This document shows, one piece after another, positions 34,536 to 42,624 of a stretch of 64,000 nucleotides of DNA. The notes below the pieces were generated by a model. That model was not told the DNA's origin and did no database searches. It saw only the letters and a list, made by a program, of their open reading frames with translations. The stretch's first letter is position 1; every line of letters starts with the position of its first letter. The stretch lies in NCBI RefSeq assembly GCF_045063725.1, contig NZ_CP173695.1, one strand, 5' to 3'. The stretch comes from Sellimonas catena (GTDB lineage: Bacteria > Bacillota > Clostridia > Lachnospirales > Lachnospiraceae). Position numbers and translations under genes: made by a program.

Positions 34536-35120
34536 TTACTTCTTTTCATTATTTTTTAATTTACAGATACCCTGCGTCATTGTTCCCATTGGACAAAATG
34601 TACACCAGGTTCGTGGCTTATATAACACCATTACGATCAACCCTAACAACAAAGATGTAAGCATCAAACTATAAAATCCAAAACTAAACTGTGCCACCCA
34701 ATCAGCTACTGTTCCGGCAGTGTATGTCCATCCCCACGGAACACGGAAGGTCCAGAATAATTTGATGGCTTCACGCAAGGATGATGATCCGGCACCAACT
34801 AAATATGTCTGAAATACCATATTCCCAAACATTGTAAGGAAAAATATCAAAAAGCCGTATCGGAACCATTTTGAACTCATCCATCGCGGGGTTGGTTTAT
34901 TTCTTGAGCATTTTAAATCCCCACCGAGCTTACTAAAAAGCTGGCCACGTCCACACAAATGATTACAGAAAAATTTATTTCCACCGAATATCGCTATTCC
35001 TAACGGCAACAGGAAATCAATCATCCCAAACCAAGCAAACAAAATATTAAAAAAACCGAGAGCAAAATAAAGGATCGCCCATATCCATAAATAATCATAC
35101 CAATGTTTCTTTTTCTTCAC
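34536..35120 (-). CDS. NapH-like 4Fe-4S membrane protein
   Basis: 194 residues with about four membrane helices (YLWIWAILYFALGFFNILFA, 'FGFYSLMLTSLLLGLIVMVL' and others). Two cysteine clusters face the same side: 'FFCNHLCGRGQLF...LKC' and 'TWCTFCPMGTMTQGIC', as in NapH/CcoG-type electron-transfer proteins. It probably passes electrons at the membrane with the small ferredoxin, whose stop codon overlaps this start (ATGA). Physiological donor and acceptor unknown. Confidence 0.8.
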   Translation of the reverse strand: MKKKKHWYDYLWIWAILYFALGFFNILFAWFGMIDFLLPLGIAIFGGNKFFCNHLCGRGQLFSKLGGDLKCSRNKPTPRWMSSKWFRYGFLIFFLTMFGNMVFQTYLVGAGSSSLREAIKLFWTFRVPWGWTYTAGTVADWVAQFSFGFYSLMLTSLLLGLIVMVLYKPRTWCTFCPMGTMTQGICKLKNNEKK

Positions 35121-35317
35121 ATCGCTGTCCTCTCTTTCATTTCAATACAACCTGCCGGACAGGACTTTGCACATTTTCCACATCCTACACACACTGTTTC
35201 TTCTACCACAGCATAACATCCATGGTAAACTTTGACAGCTGCCAGCGGACAAGTATTTTCACATACTCCGCAGACAACACATCTTTTTTTATCGACACTT
35301 GCCATTCTTTTTGCCAA
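35117..35317 (-). CDS. Two-[4Fe-4S] ferredoxin
   Basis: About 62-66 residues with two CxxCxxCxxxC motifs (CVVCGVCENTCP and CVGCGKCAKSCP), each able to hold one 4Fe-4S cluster. The start is a TTG at 35317 or the ATG at 35305; GGGGAAC lies before the TTG. The stop overlaps the NapH-like start, so the two are coupled and probably form one electron-transfer unit. Confidence 0.88.
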   Translation of the reverse strand: MAKRMASVDKKRCVVCGVCENTCPLAAVKVYHGCYAVVEETVCVGCGKCAKSCPAGCIEMKERTAM

Positions 35318-35436
35318 TGCTTTGTTCCCCTTTCAAATTTTGTATCTCTATTGTACCTGAAAAAGGTAAATCCTTCTGTGATATTATTACATAAGAATTT
35401 ACCTTGAACGCTAATCATTACAATGACATATTTTTA

Positions 35437-35844
35437 TTATACATTACCTTTATATTTATATATGATGTTTAGAATTTCCTCAGTTGTTCGAATAATTTCT
35501 TTTTGTTTTTCTTTCATTGTTATAGATTTGCTTTCTTCTTCAGCTAACGAAGAGTAAAGGTGAATGGTATTAGCATGATTCCATATCTCATCGTAAATTT
35601 TCTCGATTTCATCAGCACTCCGAAATGCCTGGTCTGTTTGCATTTGCAAGTGTTCTCGTTGCTCTTCCAGATGATTCATCCGTTCTTGTAACTGATCCCT
35701 TTCTTTCTGCAATCGATCATGTTGTGCTTGCAGTTGATCTATTTGTATTTTAATTTCGCTCATCTTTTCTTTCTGTCTCCGCATAAGCATCATCAAATAT
35801 ACAACTACAACTACAAATACAAATAATAGTATTATGTACAGCAT
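35437..35844 (-). CDS. Membrane-anchored coiled-coil protein
   Basis: About 135 residues from the ATG at 35844 (GAGGAG upstream). One N-terminal membrane helix (MLYIILLFVFVVVVVYLMML) is followed by a long charged coiled coil (QIDQLQAQHDRLQKERDQLQ). The C-terminal helix ends 'EEILNIIYKYKGNV'. No enzymatic motif. It begins 11 bp after the stop of the HEPN-like/pseudo-receiver gene and is probably its partner. It resembles in layout the coiled-coil protein of the RM operon at 25615, but not in sequence. Confidence 0.6.
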   Translation of the reverse strand: MLYIILLFVFVVVVVYLMMLMRRQKEKMSEIKIQIDQLQAQHDRLQKERDQLQERMNHLEEQREHLQMQTDQAFRSADEIEKIYDEIWNHANTIHLYSSLAEEESKSITMKEKQKEIIRTTEEILNIIYKYKGNV

Positions 35845-35854
35845 AAACTTCTCC

Positions 35855-36775
35855 TCACGACACATATATTTCGACGGTTTTCCGCAAATCAACTATTGAT
35901 AATGGCATAGAAAGAACAGTTAGTTTTCCTGAATTCTTTTTAATTTCAACAGCATCAGGATTGCCTGTGATTAAAATTACAGGTGTTGTCCTGTCCGCAC
36001 GCCATGGCTGATTCGGTTGGCTCGTCATATCTTCGGTAACAATCCAAAGATCCGGCTTATGTCTGCCTAATCTTGTTTTAGCACTTTCCGGTGTGTAAAA
36101 CAGCATGATCTGATCTGAAATAAATTGCAATGTTTCTTTTAATCCTTTTGCATAACGTTCACTGCCACAGACCAGTGCAATAATAGAAGCAGCTTTCTTT
36201 TTTTGTGTTACCTGAATAAAATCCAAAACTGGTGTATTATAGAGACTAAAGTCTTTTTCCAAATGAACTTTATCATAATAATTCTTTGCTGCCTTGCACA
36301 TCCTCAGACAAAACTGTTCTATGTCTATACGAATATCGTTTCCGTTCTCCTGTATGTTCATACTTTCCAACTGACAAACTGACATTCCACAGTTTAGTCC
36401 AAGATGAAAGCGTATATTATTTTCATCATTCAAAAATCCTTTATTTTGATGAAGATATTCACATCGAAGCTGCCAACAGCGTTCTCCGCAAATATATGGC
36501 TTTTCATCGGATTGAGATAGTTTAAAGTAGTCCCCTGCATATTCATCAAACCAGCGAATATACTGGGTTCCCACATCACGGGTCGGATTCTTTTGCCGAT
36601 CCAGCATAACCCGGCCATCTCGATAATGTTTAACAATTTCCGGGAAAGCAATACCTCCGCAAATATCTGGCAAAGTCAATGCCAATGCCAGTGCAGACTG
36701 CCATCGTCTATCTACAATATTCAGTTCTACTTCTTCAATTCGGTCCAAAAATGTAAAACTGACATCTCCCTGCAT
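35855..36775 (-). CDS. HEPN-like protein with degenerate receiver-type C-terminal domain
   Basis: 306 residues, family not recognised. The N-terminal half is helical with 'VDRRWQSALALALTLPDICG' and 'CWQLRCEYLHQNKGF', reminiscent of HEPN-type helices with an R-x4-H pattern. The C-terminal ~110 residues look like a receiver fold: 'SIIALVCGSERYAKGLKETL', 'PDLWIVTEDM', 'TPVILITGNPD', 'VLSMPLSIVDLRKTVEIY'. The phospho-acceptor Asp and the conserved Lys are not clearly kept, so it would be a pseudo-receiver. Divergent from the Crp/Fnr gene, sharing its control region. Confidence 0.55.
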   Translation of the reverse strand: MQGDVSFTFLDRIEEVELNIVDRRWQSALALALTLPDICGGIAFPEIVKHYRDGRVMLDRQKNPTRDVGTQYIRWFDEYAGDYFKLSQSDEKPYICGERCWQLRCEYLHQNKGFLNDENNIRFHLGLNCGMSVCQLESMNIQENGNDIRIDIEQFCLRMCKAAKNYYDKVHLEKDFSLYNTPVLDFIQVTQKKKAASIIALVCGSERYAKGLKETLQFISDQIMLFYTPESAKTRLGRHKPDLWIVTEDMTSQPNQPWRADRTTPVILITGNPDAVEIKKNSGKLTVLSMPLSIVDLRKTVEIYVS

Positions 36776-36836
36776 TATTTATCCCTCCCTCATATTCACA
36801 ACAGTCATGTACTATAGTCAGTATATTTTTATTTAT

Positions 36837-36885
36837 GGCATATGTCAATTATGTAATTGACGCATCTAAAAAAAGTAAGTATACT
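36837..36885 (+). promoter_or_regulatory. Promoter and operator of the Crp/Fnr gene
   Basis: GGCATATGTCAA-N8-TTGACGCAT (36837-36865) overlaps a -35 box TTGACG, 17 bp before TATACT (36880-36885). It is the same architecture as at the DUF134-NifX promoter. Located between divergent genes, so it could control both. Confidence 0.7.
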
Positions 36886-36909
36886 ATGTTCGTAAAGGAG
36901 ATAACTGTT

Positions 36910-37569
36910 ATGAGCTTCGAAAATTATTTTCCACTATGGAATGACTTAAATACAGCACAGAAAAAAGTAATTTCAGACAATTTGATTACACGGGATGTAA
37001 AAAAAGGAACGATCATTCACAACGGAAACCTGGATTGTACTGGATTATTACTGGTTAAATCCGGGCAGCTTCGAACTTACATACTTTCAGATGAAGGACG
37101 AGAAATTACACTTTACCGCCTGTTCGATATGGATATGTGTCTTTTATCCGCCTCATGTATCATGCAGTCCATTCAATTTGAAGTAACCATTGAAGCAGAA
37201 AAAGATACTGATCTTTGGATCATCCCTGCTGAAATCTATAAGGACATCATGAAGGAATCGGCTCCCGTCGCAAACTATACCAATGAATTAATGGCTAGCC
37301 GTTTTTCTGATGTCATGTGGCTGATTGAACAGATCATGTGGAAGAGTTTGGATAAGCGTGTTGCTTCATTTCTTTTAGAAGAGACCTCTATCGAAGGAAC
37401 AAATGAACTGAAAATCACTCACGAAACTATCGCAAACCATCTTGGTTCCCACAGGGAAGTGATCACTCGAATGCTTCGATACTTTCAGGGCGAGGGTCTC
37501 GTCAAACTCTCACGCGGCAAAATCACCATCCTTGATTCGAAAAGACTGGAAACACTACAAAGATCATAA
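36910..37569 (+). CDS. Crp/Fnr-family transcriptional regulator
   Basis: 219 residues from the ATG at 36910 (AAAGGAG 8 bp upstream; a longer frame from 36835 crosses the promoter). Cyclic-nucleotide-type beta-roll at about 20-120 (GTIIHNGNLDCTGLLLVKSG, 'LSDEGREITLYRLFDMDMC'). C-terminal winged helix at about 145-215 (ITHETIANHLGSHREVITRM). It lacks the N-terminal Cys cluster of Fnr; internal Cys residues (about 87 and 93) could be redox-sensitive. Probably the island's own regulator, autoregulated through the TGTCAA palindrome. Confidence 0.85.
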   Translation: MSFENYFPLWNDLNTAQKKVISDNLITRDVKKGTIIHNGNLDCTGLLLVKSGQLRTYILSDEGREITLYRLFDMDMCLLSASCIMQSIQFEVTIEAEKDTDLWIIPAEIYKDIMKESAPVANYTNELMASRFSDVMWLIEQIMWKSLDKRVASFLLEETSIEGTNELKITHETIANHLGSHREVITRMLRYFQGEGLVKLSRGKITILDSKRLETLQRS

Positions 37570-37591
37570 AACTGTTTTTCTATGACATCTA

Positions 37592-37650
37592 AAGAATCCT
37601 CCATTTATCAGAATTGTGAAAGTCATTCTAATAAATGGGGGATCTTTTTA
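37592..37650. terminator. Terminator of Crp/Fnr gene
   Basis: AGAATCCTCCATTTAT pairs with ATAAATGGGGGATCTTT, with an inner AGAAT/ATTCT stem, and is followed by T residues on the plus strand. It sits between converging genes and may work for both. Confidence 0.7.
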
Positions 37651-37687
37651 CGCTACAAGTAAATTATAAAATTATTGTGATTATTTT

Positions 37688-39379
37688 TTAATAATCCATA
37701 CCACATGCATATGCCCTTTCAATCAGCGCACGGTCATTAACCACTGCATCATAGAAGCGGAATCCACCGGAGAAGTTGTATGTTTCATAACCGTTTCCTT
37801 CCAGAATACGGCTGGCAATGTAGCTGCGCAGACCACTTTGGCATATCAAGTAAACAGGCTTTCCCTTCTCAATTTCATTGATACGTTCCCTTAGTTCATC
37901 TACAGGAATATTTCTGAATCCATCCATATGCCCCCTGTTAAACTCACCTACAGTTCTCACATCCAGCAATACAACACTTTTATCTTTAGAAATCTTATCC
38001 ATATCTTCCAGATGCCATTGTTTTAAGGTACCTTTTGCTATATTGTCTATCATGAATCCTGCCATATTTACAGGATCCTTGGCAGAGGAATACGGCGGTG
38101 CATATGCAAGATCCAGATCTTTCAGCTGGGTTGCCTTCAGCCCTGCATGAATTGCTGTTGCCAGCACATCAATACGTTTATCAACTCCTTCATATCCAAT
38201 AATCTGAGCACCAAGCAAACGATAAGTCTCTTTTTCAAAAACCACCTTCATGGTCATCACTTTTCCACCAGGATAGTAACCGGCATGACTCATAGGAGAA
38301 AGAATTACTGTATCTACATCTAATCCTGACTTTTTGGCATTGGTTTCATTGATACCTGTAGTGGCTGCTGTCATATCAAATACTTTGATAACGGAGCTTC
38401 CCTGACTGCCCAGGTAACGGCTGTCACCACCACAAATATTATCAGCGATGATCCTGCCCTGCTTGTTGGCTGGTCCGGCCAAAGAGATCAGCGCATCATC
38501 ACCCGTAACATAATGTTTTACCTGAACTGCATCACCTGCTGCATAAATATCCGGTACAGAAGTTTCCATTCTGTCATTCACTACGATACTTCCCTTGATG
38601 CCAAGTTCCAGACCAGCTTCTTTTGCTAATGCTGTGTCTGGTGTAACTCCGATTGCCAGCACCACCATATCAGCCTGAAGGGATGGATTATCTTTTAATA
38701 GAACCTCTACTCCATTGTCCTTTTCTTTAAATCCTTCTACTGTATAGCCCAGTACCAGTTTTATCCCATGCTTTCTCATTTCATTATGGATCATGGATGC
38801 CATATCCGGGTCAAATGGGTTCATCAGCTGCTTAGGCCGCTGGACAATTGTAACATCCATGCCAAGCTCCCTCAAATTTTCTGCCAGTTCCAGACCAATA
38901 AAACCGCCACCTGCCAATACAGCCGATTTTGGATGATTCTTATTTATATATTCCTTTATCCGAAAAGTGTCTTCTACAGTACGAAGTGTAAAAAGTTTAT
39001 CCATACCTACTCCGGGAAGTCTCGGCTGTGTTGGCTTTGCACCTGGAGAGAGGATCAGCTTATCATAGTTTTCTTCAAATATCTCACCATTCTCTAAATT
39101 TTTCACTGAAACCGTTTTTCGTTCCGTATGTATGGAGATAACTTCATGATGAATTTTCATGTTAATACGGAATCGTTTAAAAAAACTCTCTGGTGTCTGT
39201 AGTGTAAGTTCTTCCGGGTCTGTGATCACGTCTCCGATATAATATGGAAGCCCACAATTCGCATAGGATATGTATCCGGATCTTTCAAACACAATAATTT
39301 CTGCATGTTCATCCAATCTTCGTATTCTTGCTGCAGCTGTAGCTCCTCCGGCTACACCGCCTACGATTATTACCTTCAT
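37688..39379 (-). CDS. CoA-disulfide reductase-like FAD oxidoreductase with C-terminal rhodanese domain
   Basis: About 563 residues from the ATG at 39379. N-terminal FAD fold (KVIIVGGVAGGATAAARIRR), active Cys at about 42 in 'SYANCGLPYYIGD', second nucleotide fold 'AVLAGGGFIGLELAENLREL', and FAD-binding 'DIYAAGDAV'. A C-terminal rhodanese domain spans about 455-545 with 'VVLLDVRTVGEFNRGHM' and the loop 'CQSGLRS'. Fusions of this kind (CoADR-Rhd, NADH-dependent) reduce CoA disulfides, persulfides or polysulfides. It starts 1 bp after the single-domain rhodanese gene. It is probably the main enzyme of the island. Confidence 0.88.
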   Translation of the reverse strand: MKVIIVGGVAGGATAAARIRRLDEHAEIIVFERSGYISYANCGLPYYIGDVITDPEELTLQTPESFFKRFRINMKIHHEVISIHTERKTVSVKNLENGEIFEENYDKLILSPGAKPTQPRLPGVGMDKLFTLRTVEDTFRIKEYINKNHPKSAVLAGGGFIGLELAENLRELGMDVTIVQRPKQLMNPFDPDMASMIHNEMRKHGIKLVLGYTVEGFKEKDNGVEVLLKDNPSLQADMVVLAIGVTPDTALAKEAGLELGIKGSIVVNDRMETSVPDIYAAGDAVQVKHYVTGDDALISLAGPANKQGRIIADNICGGDSRYLGSQGSSVIKVFDMTAATTGINETNAKKSGLDVDTVILSPMSHAGYYPGGKVMTMKVVFEKETYRLLGAQIIGYEGVDKRIDVLATAIHAGLKATQLKDLDLAYAPPYSSAKDPVNMAGFMIDNIAKGTLKQWHLEDMDKISKDKSVVLLDVRTVGEFNRGHMDGFRNIPVDELRERINEIEKGKPVYLICQSGLRSYIASRILEGNGYETYNFSGGFRFYDAVVNDRALIERAYACGMDY

Positions 39380-39380
39380 C

Positions 39381-39701
39381 TTATTTTTCCACCTTTCCTG
39401 AATAAGCAGCAATGCCACCAATATTATTTACTTTAGAATATCCCATTCGTTGCAACATCCCAGTTGCTTGACGACTTCGGGCTCCGGAATAACAGTATAC
39501 AAACAGCGGTATTTCTGTATTCTTCACTACCGAAACAACATTGTTAAGTTGTTGCAATGGCACATTTTTACTTTCTGGTATATGCCCTTCCTGATATTCC
39601 TGCGGCGTACGAACATCCAGCAGAACTGCACCAGCAGTCTTTTTATATTCCTCTATCCCTTGATTAATATTCGCCTGTTTTAAAAAATCAAAAAATCCCA
39701 T
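39381..39701 (-). CDS. Single-domain rhodanese
   Basis: 106 residues. 'AVLLDVRTPQEYQEGHIPES' is the rhodanese core; the active Cys is C70 in 'FVYCYSGARS'. It carries sulfane sulfur as a persulfide on that Cys. It lies between thioredoxin (12 bp) and the CoADR-rhodanese fusion (1 bp), so the three form a tight operon likely to move or reduce sulfane sulfur. Confidence 0.88.
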   Translation of the reverse strand: MGFFDFLKQANINQGIEEYKKTAGAVLLDVRTPQEYQEGHIPESKNVPLQQLNNVVSVVKNTEIPLFVYCYSGARSRQATGMLQRMGYSKVNNIGGIAAYSGKVEK

Positions 39702-39713
39702 TAACGCACCTCC

Positions 39714-40019
39714 TTAAAGCATCTCTAAGATTGCCTTCTTAGGTCTTGCCCCTGAAACTTTTGTTACAATCTTCCCATTCTTCATAACCACCAAAGTTGG
39801 AATACTCATAATACCAAATTTACTTGCCAGTTCTGGCTGCTCATCCACATTGATCTTTCCAACTTTGATATCAGGGCGTTCACTTGCTATCTCCTCTATG
39901 ATAGGAGCCACCATACGACAAGGAGCACACCAAGGAGCCCAAAAGTCTAAAAGAACGGTTTTCTCGGAATCCATTATTTCATTCTGAAAATTATTTTTAT
40001 TGATATTAATAGCAGACAT
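39714..40019 (-). CDS. Thioredoxin
   Basis: 101 residues. Active site WCAPC at 30-34 (the usual Gly is Ala), cis-Pro in 'MSIPTLVV', and the expected 'KVGKINVDEQPELASKF' segment. It reduces disulfides or persulfides in the cytoplasm. First gene of the thioredoxin-rhodanese-CoADR operon. GGAGG lies before the start. Confidence 0.9.
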   Translation of the reverse strand: MSAININKNNFQNEIMDSEKTVLLDFWAPWCAPCRMVAPIIEEIASERPDIKVGKINVDEQPELASKFGIMSIPTLVVMKNGKIVTKVSGARPKKAILEML

Positions 40020-40123
40020 TTTACAGTCCTCCTTGTTTTTTCTTTTGTGGCTTTATTATAATCTGAAATTCATTTGTTTTCTGTGATATCATCACATTAT
40101 TATCATGATTAATTTTTAACTAA

Positions 40124-40164
40124 TTTATTTTTTCATCTTATGATCTGATGGCAGTCTCACTTCT
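40124..40164. repeat. 41-bp direct repeat, right copy
   Basis: The complete 3' end of the sigma-like gene; copy of 33624-33664. Start-to-start distance of the copies is 6,500 bp. Confidence 0.85.
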
Positions 40165-40685
40165 CCGGTCCTTTTCTTCATAATAGAATTCTGTGTTTCC
40201 ATCTGTGTTGGAATATAATCGCTTTCCTGCAGAAATGCACCAGCCGCCTCAGCATATGATTCATATCCAGCTGCTTTCATCCTCTTTAACATTTTTGCCA
40301 AAGCACTTTTCTTGTCTCTACTTACCTGACGTGTGCTGATGCCCAGTTCCTCTGCTGTTTCCTTAACCTGTTTTCCCATGATAAAATAATCGCTCACGAT
40401 TTTCTTTTCTTTCTCTGTCAGATCACTGAAGAGTTCTTTGAAGAAGATCTCAGTTGTGATATCCGATGCAATATCACGTCCACTATCTGCGATAAAGTCT
40501 GTCGCACAACCGTTCTCTGATTCTAATCCACAAAATAATACTGTATTATTTCTCTGATGCTGCTGATCGAACATATAATGTTCCTTATTATAAGAAATAT
40601 TAAGAACTTCCAGCTCCTCTGCAGTAATATTAGCGTATTTCACCTTCTGGTATCTGTCGTAAAATGTGTATTTTCTTTTTTCCAT
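40125..40685 (-). CDS. Sigma-70-like regulator of an integrative element
   Basis: 186 residues from the ATG at 40685 (CGGAGG upstream). The central part (FFKELFSDLTEKEKKIVSDY, then 'KQVKETAEELGISTRQVSRD') is a sigma-region-4-type helix-turn-helix. The N-terminus 'KRKYTFYDRYQKVKYANITA' is typical of the short sigma-like proteins in clostridial conjugative elements. Its 3' end is the 41-bp repeat, so the redox island is joined at its last codons without changing the protein. Confidence 0.7.
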   Translation of the reverse strand: MEKRKYTFYDRYQKVKYANITAEELEVLNISYNKEHYMFDQQHQRNNTVLFCGLESENGCATDFIADSGRDIASDITTEIFFKELFSDLTEKEKKIVSDYFIMGKQVKETAEELGISTRQVSRDKKSALAKMLKRMKAAGYESYAEAAGAFLQESDYIPTQMETQNSIMKKRTGEVRLPSDHKMKK

Positions 40686-40850
40686 GATTGTTCCTCCGAT
40701 TTGTCGTTTTTGTTGATTTGTGACAAATCGAAAATCATGGATATCTGGCATAATGCCTGCCTCTTCCCTGCATCTTGATATGCTCTTCCTTTCCGGCATC
40801 TACCTGTTAAAAAGGAAGCTTTTTCAAATCTGCAACCTGTTTTTGGGTAT

Positions 40851-40881
40851 AAAAAAAGGCCATGCCCTTCCGGGCACAGCC
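40851..40881 (-). terminator. Terminator of ArpU-like gene
   Basis: GGCTGTGCCC-GGAA-GGGCATGGCC followed by TTTTTTT on the minus strand. Confidence 0.85.
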
Positions 40882-41011
40882 TGACGCCTTATAATTTGAG
40901 AAAAGAAAAACCTCCGCAAACATTACGTCTGCGAAGGTCTATTTCTCTCAGCATATCAATTCTAACATGCACGTATTTTCATTGTAATACCATTCACATG
41001 CCAGTTTACTG

Positions 41012-41557
41012 TCAGTTCACTGCCACTTTACTTCCACTTTTCTTCCAGTTTATTTCCTCCATCTTATTCTGTATCTTTTCCGGTCGTGTAAATGCCCAGA
41101 GCATTGTTGCATACAACCGGATTGCTTTCTTACGGTTTCGATAGTAAGTGGTGCTTGGCATATCATCCAGCATCAGCATCACATCTTCATTGGTATTTCC
41201 TGCTTCAAAATATCTATATTTCAAAAGCCGATAATACAGCTGTCCATTCTTTGGATAATCCCTCAAAGCTATCAGGGAATCTCTCATTATTTCCAGCAAA
41301 CAGAGATTCATATCATTATTCAGAAGCTTTTCCTGAATTCTGCGTTTCTCTGCAGTCGCATCGAAATCTACCAGATCATATAACATTTCCTTCAGATGCT
41401 TCCCTTCTTCTGCATACATTTCATAATCTATATCCACAAGATTCTTCTCAATACGGAACATTACCTTGGTATACTGACTCAGCAATAATTCCGTATTCTT
41501 ATAAGCATCCTCTGCCACTTCTTCCATATTGATAAACATATCCTGTATTCTCTGCAT
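41012..41557 (-). CDS. ArpU-like phage/ICE transcriptional regulator
   Basis: 181 residues from the ATG at 41557 (GGAAGGAGG upstream). Helical, ending in 'DDMPSTTYYRNRKKAIRLYA', a recognition-helix pattern found in ArpU/RinA-like late regulators. It probably activates element genes. Upstream of the sigma-like gene on the same strand; a terminator lies between them. Confidence 0.55.
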   Translation of the reverse strand: MQRIQDMFINMEEVAEDAYKNTELLLSQYTKVMFRIEKNLVDIDYEMYAEEGKHLKEMLYDLVDFDATAEKRRIQEKLLNNDMNLCLLEIMRDSLIALRDYPKNGQLYYRLLKYRYFEAGNTNEDVMLMLDDMPSTTYYRNRKKAIRLYATMLWAFTRPEKIQNKMEEINWKKSGSKVAVN

Positions 41558-41629
41558 AATTGTCCTCCTTCCCGACCGCTTCCGCAGCCAGACCAATCAT
41601 TGTATTGTTTGTTCCATTCACAGTCTGTC

Positions 41630-41785
41630 ACTGTCCTAACATCTCTTCATGCAGATTCCGCAGAAATATCCGCTGTGGGATAGCTTCTATTTCTGGCTGA
41701 CCGGCAACTGTATGATCTATTGAAAGCAATCGGTTCTCACGGGAAAGGATGTATCCCCGACTGCTGATGTTCTCATCGAATATCT
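41630..41785 (-). pseudogene. Possible C-terminal remnant
   Basis: An open minus-strand frame without a start (DENISSRGYILSRENRLLSI, then DHTVAGQPEIEAIPQRIFLR) ends at TGA near 41630. A TAG interrupts it upstream. It reads like protein but I recognise no family. Confidence 0.3.
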
Positions 41786-41789
41786 ATCT

Positions 41790-41826
41790 CTCCAAAGGGG
41801 GCCCTGATTCAGGGCTCCCTTTGGAG
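41790..41826 (-). terminator. Strong hairpin downstream of the 41852 gene
   Basis: CTCCAAAGGG and CCCTTTGGAG form the stem, with inner CCCTGA/TCAGGG. There is no T run on either strand, so it may be a structural or processing signal rather than a classic terminator. Confidence 0.5.
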
Positions 41827-41851
41827 CACGTTACAATATTTTGTATTACAA

Positions 41852-42274
41852 CTATTTTGTTCGTTTAAACATTGTAGCTTTATTGTATCTTGATTTCTTA
41901 ACATTACCGTTTGCAATATAAACTCTTTCCACATTTTCAAATGGTTTTTTGCCAATAGACTGACCAAACAATCTACCAAGCTTTGCCCGATTAACATTAG
42001 GCTTCCCCTCTTTTGTCATCGGAATATTGCGAAATGTTTCAGATGCATCATATAACTCGAATTCATCATTGATATTTAATGTTGAAATATATTCTTCTAT
42101 TTCTTTAAAAACAATATCTTTAAGTGCAATATAATCTAGTGTTTCGCTATTCTTTGTTTTATAATTTTTTTTCAATATTCTAATAATAATTTCTGATACA
42201 TTAACACCTGCTTTTTTAGCATCATTTAACAACACCTCTTCCAGTTCCTTTGGAATGTAAACCTGACATCTCAT
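41852..42274 (-). CDS. Hypothetical protein with N-terminal ribbon-helix-helix
   Basis: 140 residues. The first 45 (MRCQVYIPKELEEVLLNDAK, 'GVNVSEIIIRILKKNY') look like an RHH DNA-binding motif. The C-terminal part (FRNIPMTKEGKPNVNRAKLG, 'RLFGQSIGKKPFENVERVYI') is basic and unrecognised. Markedly AT-rich compared with the polymerase operon upstream. It may be a local regulator. Confidence 0.55.
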   Translation of the reverse strand: MRCQVYIPKELEEVLLNDAKKAGVNVSEIIIRILKKNYKTKNSETLDYIALKDIVFKEIEEYISTLNINDEFELYDASETFRNIPMTKEGKPNVNRAKLGRLFGQSIGKKPFENVERVYIANGNVKKSRYNKATMFKRTK

Positions 42275-42364
42275 ATTATCTACCTCATTTTAAAGCTCAC
42301 ATCATCACTACCACATTTCCAATGATACCAAAAGTAAAGCTAGTGTCAATACTACTTTTTAAAT

Positions 42365-42604
42365 CTATTTACGTTCCATAAACCATCTGTAATTTTCTTC
42401 ATAAGTCAGATGACAGATTTTCCCGCCCACCTGACAGGTATAACGATATCCGGTTCCACCAGCTTTTCGACTGGCACAACGCTCCGGTTTTGAAACCTTA
42501 TCAATCGCATACTTACGTCCATCTTCCCAGACAAACGCTGTAGGGATCAATTCTCCTTCCCGGCTAAATACCGCCAGGACATCTACATACACTTTAGCTG
42601 TCAT
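42365..42604 (-). CDS. Small protein of the DNA polymerase operon
   Basis: 79 residues (AKVYVDVLAVFSREGELIPT, 'FVWEDGRKYAIDKVSKPERC', 'YRYTCQVGGKICHLTYEENY'). A compact beta-rich fold is likely. I recall this kind of protein next to umuC-type genes in clostridia, but no function. It starts 20 bp after the polymerase stop. Confidence 0.6.
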   Translation of the reverse strand: MTAKVYVDVLAVFSREGELIPTAFVWEDGRKYAIDKVSKPERCASRKAGGTGYRYTCQVGGKICHLTYEENYRWFMERK

Positions 42605-42624
42605 TACAAAACACCTGCTCTCTC

